From assembly GCA_964422155.1 (NCBI GenBank), contig CAYQZZ010000024.1, forward strand, positions 1 to 26,477: a DNA stretch of 26,477 nucleotides. Reading direction: 5' to 3'. This DNA is from JBGPRB01 sp964422155 (GTDB taxonomy: Bacteria; Chloroflexota; Dehalococcoidia; Dehalococcoidales; RBG-16-60-22). The position numbers and the translations under genes are program-made. Shown in pieces: positions 14,606 to 21,708 of this stretch; positions within the stretch are counted from its first letter, which is position 1, and each line of letters begins with the position of its first letter. Below the pieces are notes generated by a model. That model worked only from the letters and a program-made list of their open reading frames with translations. It searched no databases and had not been told where the DNA came from.

Positions 14606-16048
14606 TTAATCCTCGGGCATGCCCCATCGGCCGGGGTTCATGATGTTGTTGGGGTCCAGCATTTCCTTAACCCGGCGGTGCAGTTTCAGCCAGTCGGGGC
14701 TCACCATTTCTTCCAGCTTTCTCACCGCCCAGACCGGGGTCTTGTAAGGGATGTAGCCCGTCTCCAGCACCATATCGAGCTGTTCCGCGCACAGGTCCTG
14801 GATTCTTTTGACCAGCGCGGGGTCTCCTTTATCGTAGGGGAGCATCCATCTCAGACCGGCGAAGTGCCCCTCGTTCATCATGCGGGTATAGCAGGTGCGG
14901 GTGATATCGTATTTATCCTGGAGTTCGCAGCCCCTTTTGACCGTCTCCAGCCACCGGCTCATGGGGCCGTAGGTGCCCACCCACATTAGCCCCCCTCCGG
15001 AACTGAGCACCCCCAGAGCCTGCATGGGGAAGGCGGCGGTGGTGCTGGGCATGGTATCCGGACCGGTAAACTTATAGCCTTTGCATTTATCCCTCACCGC
15101 CTCTCCGACGGCTTCCACCTTGGCGTTAAGCTCGTTTTCGGTATTACCGGTAATCTCCGCCGTGATGACGAACTCCGGCTCATCGGGGAGTCTTTGAGTT
15201 GCCGGGTACAGGAACATCTTTTTATGCTCGTATGCCGCCACCCCGACCTTGTTCAGGGCGAAGGATGTGCCGATAAGGTCGTCGGGTATGCGGGTGCGTA
15301 TAATCGTCTGGAAAATTTCATAAGCGCCTTCCAGGTCCATCGCCATGAAGGTCACGGCATTACTGTGCTTCGGATTGGGCCAGAGACTTACCGCTGCCTT
15401 GGTGATGACGCCCGTGGTTCCCTGCCATCCCAGGAAGAGACCGTCCAGTTCGGGGAAGGGAGCGATGGCCTGCCATGTTTTGCTGGCGGCGCATGAGCCG
15501 ATTTTCACCACCTCACCGGTAGCCAGGGCTACTTCCAGTCCGGTGACCCAGTGGGAGGCGGCCCCGTATCGGAACGACAGGTTATCGAGTCCCTGCACGA
15601 TGGCGTTGGCGATGACGCCGGTGGAGGGGGGTGAAAAGGCGTAAGTATATTTCAGGGTGGGGTGGTGCTTATACAGGTAGGCTTTTATCTGACCGAAGGT
15701 TACGCCGGGCTCGACCACGGCATACATGTCGGCCTCGCTTACCTCTATGATGCGGTTCATCCTCTTGAGGTCGAGCATGATGCCGCCTTTGAGAGGGATG
15801 GTCAGACCGCCGACGTTACCTCCGGTGATATAAGGAGTGACCGGAATTTTTTCTTTGTCAGCCAGGCGGAGAATTGCCTGTACTTCCTCTAACGATTGCG
15901 GCAGGACGACCATGTCCGGCCAGTTGGGCTCCGCCGGTGTGAGGTCATAGGAGTAAATATACAGGTCGGCCGGATTGGTGGAGACAAACCCGCTGCCTGC
16001 GATTTTTTCCAGTTGCTCGACGAGCCTGCTTTTTACTGCTTCTATCAT
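14606..16048 (-). CDS. FAD-binding oxidoreductase, GlcD/VAO family
   Basis: A 480-residue flavoprotein. The PCMH-type FAD domain occupies about residues 35-220 (VVLPQSLEEVQAILRLADKEKIPVTP, ITGGNVGGLTIPLKGGIMLDL and GVIANAIVQG). The C-terminal FAD-oxidase cap ends with the usual LDPNNIMNPGRWG. The family includes 2-hydroxyacid dehydrogenases that use an Fe-S partner, which is encoded next. Substrate residues cannot be assigned. ATG 16048 follows AAGGAGGG. It starts a unit with the Fe-S and UDG genes, and a REP-like repeat separates it from the acyl-CoA dehydrogenase gene. Possible substrates are lactate-like or glycolate-like hydroxyacids, or vanillyl/aromatic alcohols. Confidence 0.9.
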   Translation of the reverse strand: MIEAVKSRLVEQLEKIAGSGFVSTNPADLYIYSYDLTPAEPNWPDMVVLPQSLEEVQAILRLADKEKIPVTPYITGGNVGGLTIPLKGGIMLDLKRMNRIIEVSEADMYAVVEPGVTFGQIKAYLYKHHPTLKYTYAFSPPSTGVIANAIVQGLDNLSFRYGAASHWVTGLEVALATGEVVKIGSCAASKTWQAIAPFPELDGLFLGWQGTTGVITKAAVSLWPNPKHSNAVTFMAMDLEGAYEIFQTIIRTRIPDDLIGTSFALNKVGVAAYEHKKMFLYPATQRLPDEPEFVITAEITGNTENELNAKVEAVGEAVRDKCKGYKFTGPDTMPSTTAAFPMQALGVLSSGGGLMWVGTYGPMSRWLETVKRGCELQDKYDITRTCYTRMMNEGHFAGLRWMLPYDKGDPALVKRIQDLCAEQLDMVLETGYIPYKTPVWAVRKLEEMVSPDWLKLHRRVKEMLDPNNIMNPGRWGMPED

Positions 16049-16177
16049 TTTCCCACCCTCCTTACAGTATGGTTTCTCCCCGGGGGAAATAGCACCTCGG
16101 TTTTCTCATGGTCTAATATTGACTTTTGGGTAAATAATTGGTTTTGTTTGGTTTTGGTTGCACCCCCTTGGGAGGTT

Positions 16178-16258
16178 GTCATTGCGAGGGCACGCTAGTG
16201 CCCGTGGCAATCTCAACAAAGCATCATCGGGATTGCTTCGCCTTCGGCTCGCAATGAC
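16178..16258. repeat. REP/MITE-like inverted repeat
   Basis: GTCATTGCGAG (16178-16188) is matched by CTCGCAATGAC (16248-16258), 11 of 11 bases. Internal subrepeats such as GGGCACGCTAGTGCCC (16188-16203) and GGATTGCTTCG are present. This GTCATTGCGAG ... CGCAATGAC layout is a widespread dispersed bacterial repeat. It lies between the ACAD stop and the GlcD start. Confidence 0.8.
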
Positions 16259-16290
16259 ACAGCAACTAAATGCAAACAGTACCAAATAAT

Positions 16291-17616
16291 TTACTTCTTG
16301 CTTTTAGTCGGGTCTTCCAGCTTACCCGGCCCGAATGAGGAGTAGTCCAAGTCATAGAACTGACGGCAGGCCGCAAAATACCCTAAATGACTACCACCCA
16401 TAACCAGTTTCGCTATTGGTGCGTCGCGATAGTACTTCTCGTAGTGGTTCTCACGAACATAGCCGTAGGAACCCATGAGCTCCATCCCCTTCAGAATCAT
16501 GTCCGATGCCGTCCTGGTAATATAAGCATGTACCGCATGTCCCTTGGCCACCATGCTCTTTGTGTCCCACATACCATAGATATCCATATGGTCATACTCA
16601 TGGGCCAGTTCCAGGAAAGCGGCTCTGGCCACGGTTATAAACGAGGCTATCTCGCCGAGAATCATGGCCGCATCAAGGTGCTGTTGAATCAGCCTGCCAC
16701 CGGCTACCCTCTGCCCCGTGTAGTCAAGAAGTACATCAAAGGCGCCCTGAAGAATGCCTACCATGTGTCCTGAATTGAGGGGAAAAGGAGCGGACGACGC
16801 TGTTTCAAAGATAGACCAGGCCACGGGACCCTTCAGTCCCCACTCCCTGGGTACCCTGACGTTATCAAAATAAGTAGAGGTGTTCCTGTCAGCATGCATG
16901 CCGCATTTCACCTCGAATTTGCCGTGAGAAACCCCGGGCCAGGGTTCAGGTACGTAAATCAGGGCAAAAGCGTCTTTCCCCAACCTCGGGTCCATGTTAC
17001 AAATTACGCAGTTGAGGTCAGCCACGCCGGCATTGGATGCCCAGAACTTGTTGCCGTTGATAACCCATTCGTCGCCTTCGAGTTTAGCCCTCACACTTAT
17101 CGTTTTACCTTCATTGGTGAGATTCTCAATATCACAGGCAGACTCGACTTCACTCATGTTGAAGCAGGCGGCGCGAAGTTCATTGCCAACGAACATGGGC
17201 GCGAATTTATCAAGCACGGCTTTCGCCCACGCCTTCGCCTCGGGGGTGGGTGCCATCAGGTACGCCAGGGTAGCCGGTGTCCATCCCCAGTCGGTGACGG
17301 CGCTGTGCATACTTATACCGTAGTCGCCGCGCGCTATCTGCTCCTGCTTCAGGGCGCCCGAGACTATGGAAAGCATCTCGTTTCCACCGTAGTCTTTCGG
17401 TATCATATTCTTCTGGCAACCGAGGTCTACCTGTAATTTTTTCAGGATGGGGTTAATTATTTTTTCATGTGTTACATCGTCGTCGATTTTGTCACGGACA
17501 GGCATAATTTCTTTGTCGGTGAAATCGGCAATTGTCTTTTGCAGCATTCGTGCCTCTTCATTTACGAAACACTCCGGGTACTGCAATTTGTACCATTGGC
17601 TGGTTTGGTCTAACAT
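16291..17616 (-). CDS. Acyl-CoA dehydrogenase-family protein with altered active site
   Basis: A 441-residue protein with the full ACAD fold: N-terminal helices (NEEARMLQKTIADFTDKEIMPVRDKIDDD), the beta domain with FAD-contacting segments (CFNMSEVESACD, then VINGNKFWASNAG), and C-terminal helices ending YGYVRENHYEKYYRDAPIAKLVMGGSH. In MCAD-type enzymes the catalytic base is the Glu of YEGT; here that position is Met (VMGG). The alternative Glu of IVD/LCAD helix G also appears replaced, with SSAPFPLNSGHMVG in that region. FAD-binding Arg/Gly residues are kept. It lies 45 bases after etfB with AAAGGAGG before ATG 17616. It may use another residue as base, or do a different reaction. Confidence 0.88.
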   Translation of the reverse strand: MLDQTSQWYKLQYPECFVNEEARMLQKTIADFTDKEIMPVRDKIDDDVTHEKIINPILKKLQVDLGCQKNMIPKDYGGNEMLSIVSGALKQEQIARGDYGISMHSAVTDWGWTPATLAYLMAPTPEAKAWAKAVLDKFAPMFVGNELRAACFNMSEVESACDIENLTNEGKTISVRAKLEGDEWVINGNKFWASNAGVADLNCVICNMDPRLGKDAFALIYVPEPWPGVSHGKFEVKCGMHADRNTSTYFDNVRVPREWGLKGPVAWSIFETASSAPFPLNSGHMVGILQGAFDVLLDYTGQRVAGGRLIQQHLDAAMILGEIASFITVARAAFLELAHEYDHMDIYGMWDTKSMVAKGHAVHAYITRTASDMILKGMELMGSYGYVRENHYEKYYRDAPIAKLVMGGSHLGYFAACRQFYDLDYSSFGPGKLEDPTKSKK

Positions 17617-17661
17617 TTTCCTAACCTCCTTTAATTAATACTTCATAGTTGAACAGGCAGG

Positions 17662-18453
17662 TTAACTCTGCCTGATTTGCTGGAGTTTCACCGCCAGGTT
17701 AGCCCCGGCTTCCTCGGGCGTTTCGCCGGCTACTATCTCGCATTCCACTTTTCTATCTGGTATAAATAACCGCAGTGCCTTGCTTCTCCGCCCCGCAGGT
17801 ATATCGTCACCCAGGTCATTGACTTTCCAGGTGGTGAACGGCTGCTTCTGGGCCGCTATGAGGCCTTTGACCGTTGCCTGGCGCAGTTCACCCAGTTCAT
17901 GGCTGACCGTTACCAGACAGGGCAGGGCAACCTCGACCGCTTCATGACCGTCAGCCATGGCCCGTTCCACTCGTACCTTCCCGTCCTTGACCTCTATTTT
18001 CTGGGCCACCGTTACGCTGGGGATGCCGAGTAGCTCGGCTATGCCCGGGCCGACCTGTCCGGCGTTAGTATCGGCAGCCATCCTGCCGGCCAGGATGAGG
18101 TCATACGCTCCCAGTTTCTTGATAGCTGCCGCCAGGAAAGAGGCGGTGGTATAGCTGTCAGTATCCTCGAAAATTGTGTCCTCAATCACGACCAGGTCGT
18201 CGGCGCCTACCGCCAGGCCCTTCTTCACCACCGCTTTGGGTATGGACTTACCGGCACTGATTATCGTTATTTTACTCGGCTGCTTTTCCTTGATTCTGAG
18301 GGCGGCCTCAAGAGAATTTTCATCATAAGGATTTATTACCGGCGGCACGCCCTGTCCCGGGATAACGCGGCGTCCTTCGGTGTCAATTTTAAAGGTGGAG
18401 GTGGGTGCTTCCGGGTCGATGACTACCTTGACACATACGATGATATTCAGCAT
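17662..18453 (-). CDS. etfB: Electron transfer flavoprotein beta subunit
   Basis: A 263-residue EtfB/FixA protein. IIVCVKVVIDPEAP opens the protein, and the beta signature is near residue 115 (DLILAGRMAADTNAGQVGPGIAELLGIPSVT). The ADP/AMP-binding part includes SAGKSIPKAVVKKGLAVGADD. It carries electrons from acyl-CoA dehydrogenases together with EtfA, but no etfA gene is adjacent or elsewhere in this window. ATG 18453 is the start, although the upstream ribosome site is weak. It is the first gene of a unit with the acyl-CoA dehydrogenase. The C-terminus resembles non-bifurcating and bifurcating members alike, and I cannot decide which from sequence alone. Confidence 0.93.
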   Translation of the reverse strand: MLNIIVCVKVVIDPEAPTSTFKIDTEGRRVIPGQGVPPVINPYDENSLEAALRIKEKQPSKITIISAGKSIPKAVVKKGLAVGADDLVVIEDTIFEDTDSYTTASFLAAAIKKLGAYDLILAGRMAADTNAGQVGPGIAELLGIPSVTVAQKIEVKDGKVRVERAMADGHEAVEVALPCLVTVSHELGELRQATVKGLIAAQKQPFTTWKVNDLGDDIPAGRRSKALRLFIPDRKVECEIVAGETPEEAGANLAVKLQQIRQS

Positions 18454-18582
18454 GTATATCCTTTTATTAAAATGTTCCGGCCATAAAAAGCCGTGTATCG
18501 TGCTGATTCAGCCACATGATATATTTTTCAAGACGTAACGTCAAACTCTGCGAGGAAATCATTGAAAAAAGAAGATAAAGGC

Positions 18583-18611
18583 TTGATTTTATGCGGATTA
18601 TTCCTTAGAAT
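18583..18611 (+). promoter_or_regulatory. Promoter of tRNA-Val
   Basis: TTGATT, 17-base spacer and TAGAAT end 19 bases before the tRNA 5' end, a plausible start distance for a tRNA precursor. Confidence 0.5.
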
Positions 18612-18630
18612 TTATATACGGTCGGAACAC

Positions 18631-18707
18631 GGGCGGTTAGCTCAGTTGGTCAGAGCGTCAGTATCACACACTGAAGGTCGGGGGTTCAAAACCTCCACCG
18701 CCCACCA
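18631..18707 (+). tRNA. tRNA-Val (anticodon CAC)
   Basis: A complete cloverleaf with encoded CCA. GGGCGGT pairs with ACCGCCC, the D-arm is AGCTCAGTTGGTCAGAGC, the anticodon stem TCAGT/ACTGA encloses ATCACAC, giving CAC, and the T-loop is GGTTCAAAACC. It is transcribed divergently from etfB. Confidence 0.97.
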
Positions 18708-18892
18708 CACTGATTAATATTATTAATAATTCTCTTAAAGCCTTTAGTCTTTTTACGCATTTCCGGAGTTCCATTTTGTCGGCTATATTACCTTAAAGCT
18801 GTAACCTGTGTATAACTGACCTTTCGGGGATTATTCTGGCCATCGTTTATCAATCACCTCCAAAAGAAATATTCAACAATTGATATTATGTA

Positions 18893-18921
18893 TTGACAAA
18901 AATTGGGCAGAGTATTATGAT
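18893..18921 (+). promoter_or_regulatory. Strong sigma70-type promoter
   Basis: TTGACA, exactly 17 bases, then TATGAT. It lies about 53 bases before GTG 18975 and is the closest match to consensus in the window. Confidence 0.7.
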
Positions 18922-18974
18922 ATGCTGCAAGCTCGCGCTGACCATGAGATGCTATTTATCATGGAGGTGTCAAA

Positions 18975-19676
18975 GTGAAGAGGTTATCTGCTCTTATCTT
19001 GGTCTTCGCCGTCGCCTTTACTGTATTCTTTATCGGTCCCCCTTTTCTCGGTAAATCGTTCGGACCTTATCCGCTGATGAAAGTGGCGGACATTTTTGAC
19101 ATACTAACTCCTCTGGTGCTTCTCCCGCTATATTGGCTTCTATATCGTATGAGCCAGAATAAACCTCTCGGTCTTTCTGGGATGGTTGTCTTCTTTGTCT
19201 TTGCGGCGTTCTGGGCGGCAGGCCAGGGTATGCACCTATCGGCCAATTCAATAGGTCACCTCTTAAAAGGGATGGAAAGCAGCGATATTTATAAGCTCAC
19301 CAATTTCTATGATGAAGTCTTGAGCCACTATCTCTGGCATGTCGGGATAGTCGGGCTGTCTGGCTTTCTTATTATCCGCCAATGGCAAAATCCTTTTAAT
19401 GAAGAGCGTGGCCCATTATGGCCGCTTATTTTGGCGGGAGTTATCCATGGTTTCACTTTCTTCTTGATAGTTATTGAAGCTGGGACAGCACCATTAGGCG
19501 TGACTTTTGCCGTTCTGGCTGTGTTATTCGGTCTAATTTGGGGCCGAAAAATGATATTTCAGCAGCCTATCATAACCTTTTTTATCATAAGTTATGCCAT
19601 AACGATACTTTTCTTTATTGGTTGGGGAGTCTACTACCAAGGTCTACCCCAGTTCAGTGAGTTGGGGCTCATTTAG
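18975..19676 (+). CDS. Polytopic membrane protein with conserved-looking His residues
   Basis: A 233-residue integral membrane protein with about seven hydrophobic segments. Start GTG 18975 is supported by GGAGG (18963-18967). Polar residues in or near the membrane stand out: GQGMHLSANS (His87), H95, FYDEVLSHYLWHVG (D113, E114, H118, H122) and GVIHGF (H158). Such a spread of His/Asp/Ser recalls metal- or haem-binding membrane hydrolases of the CREST type, but I cannot name a family. It has its own strong promoter. The next gene is a membrane zincin, so both may act at the membrane. The function is unknown. Confidence 0.7.
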   Translation: MKRLSALILVFAVAFTVFFIGPPFLGKSFGPYPLMKVADIFDILTPLVLLPLYWLLYRMSQNKPLGLSGMVVFFVFAAFWAAGQGMHLSANSIGHLLKGMESSDIYKLTNFYDEVLSHYLWHVGIVGLSGFLIIRQWQNPFNEERGPLWPLILAGVIHGFTFFLIVIEAGTAPLGVTFAVLAVLFGLIWGRKMIFQQPIITFFIISYAITILFFIGWGVYYQGLPQFSELGLI

Positions 19677-19798
19677 ACACACGAAGCGTCGCTATTTTCA
19701 TATTAGCTGTTTGCGTGCCGATGGATTTAAACACGCTACATTAAACCATTTCATTTTCCCTTGACAGTTACACATAGTGCGGATATCATGCAAACGAT

Positions 19799-20659
19799 AT
19801 GGCCGTGCTCCTCTTCATTAAAGACCTCGTCCTGGCCACTCTGGGCCAGATGGCTTCTCTCTTCGCCGGTATCTTTATCTTCGGCCTGCTGATACACTTC
19901 ATCTCCCAGCTTACTTTCAAATCCCTGGATAAGTCGTTCGGGAGCAAAGGCGTTTATTTTGTGGCTTGGCTGGGCACGCCGATACATGAGCTGGGTCATG
20001 CCCTTTTCTGCCTGATATTCTTGCATAAAATCGACGATATCAAATTCTTCAAGCCGGACCCGGTTACCGGCACACTGGGATACGTTTATCATAAGTGGAA
20101 TCCCAAGAATCCCTGGCATGTGCTGGGTAATTTCTTCATCGGCGTCGGGCCGGTGATACTCGGTTGTGCCGTGCTGTTCGCTATTTTTTACTTCCTCATT
20201 CCCGATAGCTCCCGTGTGTGGGATTCTATCAACGTTGGCGTCAGTGAAATGGACAGTAGCTCCACGATAGGGAGTTATCTTTCCGTCTTTCAGGGCTCGG
20301 CGCTGGCGATAATCAGCCTGATATTCACCATTTCCAACCTGTCCGGCTGGCAGTTCTGGGTCTTTCTCTACCTGTCCATCTGCGTCGCCTCGAATATCAG
20401 GCTCAGTTGGGCGGACATCAAAGGCTCTTTATCCGGCCTTGGCTGCATCGTTTTGCCTTTTTTCCTGATAAACCTGATATGTCTTCTCACCGGTTACAGT
20501 AACGAGGAGTTTTTCCCGTACACGGCCTCTGTGCTTGGCGCCATCTATAGCCTTTTAATACTTGCCTTGATTATGGTCCTGATAGGCTTTATCCTGATAT
20601 ATCTGCTGTCGGCAGCCTATTTCAGACTGAGATATAAGTCCATCCTGAATCCGTTTTGA
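19799..20659 (+). CDS. Membrane-embedded zincin-type metalloprotease-like protein
   Basis: A 286-residue membrane protein with about six hydrophobic segments. The zinc motif HELGH is at residues 63-67 within GTPIHELGHALFCLIF. It is followed by FKPDPVTGTLGYVYHKWNPKNPWHVLGNFFIGVGPVILG, a pattern I associate with M50-like/DUF3267-like putative membrane peptidases. A third metal ligand is not obvious; Asp81 or His97 are candidates. The start is uncertain: ATG 19799 has no clear ribosome site. It lies 122 bases after the previous membrane protein and before a REP-like repeat. The peptidase role is inferred from the motif only. Confidence 0.75.
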   Translation: MAVLLFIKDLVLATLGQMASLFAGIFIFGLLIHFISQLTFKSLDKSFGSKGVYFVAWLGTPIHELGHALFCLIFLHKIDDIKFFKPDPVTGTLGYVYHKWNPKNPWHVLGNFFIGVGPVILGCAVLFAIFYFLIPDSSRVWDSINVGVSEMDSSSTIGSYLSVFQGSALAIISLIFTISNLSGWQFWVFLYLSICVASNIRLSWADIKGSLSGLGCIVLPFFLINLICLLTGYSNEEFFPYTASVLGAIYSLLILALIMVLIGFILIYLLSAAYFRLRYKSILNPF

Positions 20660-20669
20660 ATAACCGTAC

Positions 20670-20770
20670 TGTCATTCCCGCCCCGTATCGGCGTACGGGG
20701 TAAACTCCAGCTGGAATCCAGGGGAAGGGGATAAGGGGAGGTCTGGATTCTGGCCTGCGCCAGAATGACA
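20670..20770. repeat. REP-like inverted repeat
   Basis: TGTCATTC (20670-20677) and GAATGACA (20763-20770) bound a stretch with further internal pairings such as CCCCGTA/TACGGGG (20682-20700), CTGGAATCCAG (20710-20720) and TCTGG...CCAGA near the right end. This is the familiar TGTCATTC...GGAATCC...GAATGACA dispersed repeat style. It separates the zincin gene from the cupin gene. Confidence 0.75.
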
Positions 20771-20833
20771 TTTTTCAACAATTTCGGATATTCATATAAT
20801 ATATACAAAAGCTGTCAAAAAGGAGGGAATTAA

Positions 20834-21307
20834 ATGGCAGAAAAGAAATATGAAAAATACATTGTGCGGGAAGCCATGCGACCCGGAGATTTCCTCGACC
20901 CGCTCGCGGCCGGTTTCATGACGATGCCGCCCCTGATTTTTCTCAACGGAGATAAGCCCGTCATGGGCTCTAACCAGTTTCTTGAGGTTGTCTGGATATG
21001 GGCGGAAGGCGCCGCGGCCGTCAACCCGGATAGGCCGCCCCATTCGCACGAATTTGATGAAGTCTTTGTTTTCCTGGGGAGTAACCGGGAAGACCCGAAT
21101 GACCTCGGCGGAGAAGTCGAGTTCTGGCTGGGCGAGGGAAAAGATACGGAGAAATATTTACTGAATACCTCCACATGTATCTTCGTTCCCCGAGGTCTGG
21201 TGCATCTGCCGATGATATTTAGAAAAATAAAGAGGCCATTCCTTTTAGTCACATTCGGGGTGAACATGGGCAAGGAGTGGGTCAGGGCTAAAGCCCCCAG
21301 GAAATAA
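20834..21307 (+). CDS. Cupin-fold protein, paralogue A
   Basis: A 157-residue soluble protein with a single cupin barrel. The metal-ligand pattern is HSHEFDE (H-x-H-x3-E) near residue 70 and VPRGLVH near residue 120, with DLGGEVEFWL between them. It is related to the two cupins at 25023 and 25582, which share that DLG(G/A)E segment and the N-terminal KYxKYI-like opening. ATG 20834 follows AAGGAGGG. A TATAAT (20795-20800) sits upstream and could be a -10. It lies 53 bases before the MoaD-like gene, probably in the same unit as the AOR. The substrate is unknown. Confidence 0.8.
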   Translation: MAEKKYEKYIVREAMRPGDFLDPLAAGFMTMPPLIFLNGDKPVMGSNQFLEVVWIWAEGAAAVNPDRPPHSHEFDEVFVFLGSNREDPNDLGGEVEFWLGEGKDTEKYLLNTSTCIFVPRGLVHLPMIFRKIKRPFLLVTFGVNMGKEWVRAKAPRK

Positions 21308-21360
21308 GTTAATCTTTACCCCTCGCCGGCCGGAAGTGATATAATCGGTTGAGAGTAATC

Positions 21361-21633
21361 ATGAGTGTCGAAATTAATATTCCCCCCGTATTGCAGGCTC
21401 TTATCGACGGCGTCAGACGGGTTGATGTCAGCGGGAGCACGGTCGGCGAGTGCCTTAAGCAACTGGTCGAACAATATCCCCGGTTAAAACTCAGGCTCTT
21501 TAATCGGCAGGGGAAGCTGCCTAAAGGTGTAAGTATTTTTATTAACGGAGAAAGCGCTTATCCGGAGGAACTTGCCCGGCCGGTGCATGACGGTGATAAG
21601 GTTTATATCACCAATATCGTTCTGGGGGGATGA
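21361..21633 (+). CDS. MoaD/ThiS-family ubiquitin-like sulfur carrier
   Basis: A 90-residue beta-grasp protein ending in the di-glycine LGG that is adenylated and thiocarboxylated in this family. Landmarks are STVGECLKQLVEQYPRL, GVSIFINGE and GDKVYITNIVLGG. ATG 21361 is preferred over TTG 21349, although both have weak ribosome sites. Immediately before an aldehyde:ferredoxin oxidoreductase, it most likely supplies sulfur for the dithiolene of the tungsten/molybdenum pterin cofactor, or a specialised version of it. No MoaE or MoeB lies nearby, so it presumably uses general enzymes. Confidence 0.85.
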   Translation: MSVEINIPPVLQALIDGVRRVDVSGSTVGECLKQLVEQYPRLKLRLFNRQGKLPKGVSIFINGESAYPEELARPVHDGDKVYITNIVLGG

Positions 21634-21708
21634 GGGTTAGAACGGGAATAAAATAGATATTTCCTCAGTTCATAGCTTAGAATATTTATATAAAAATTGG
21701 AGGCGAAT

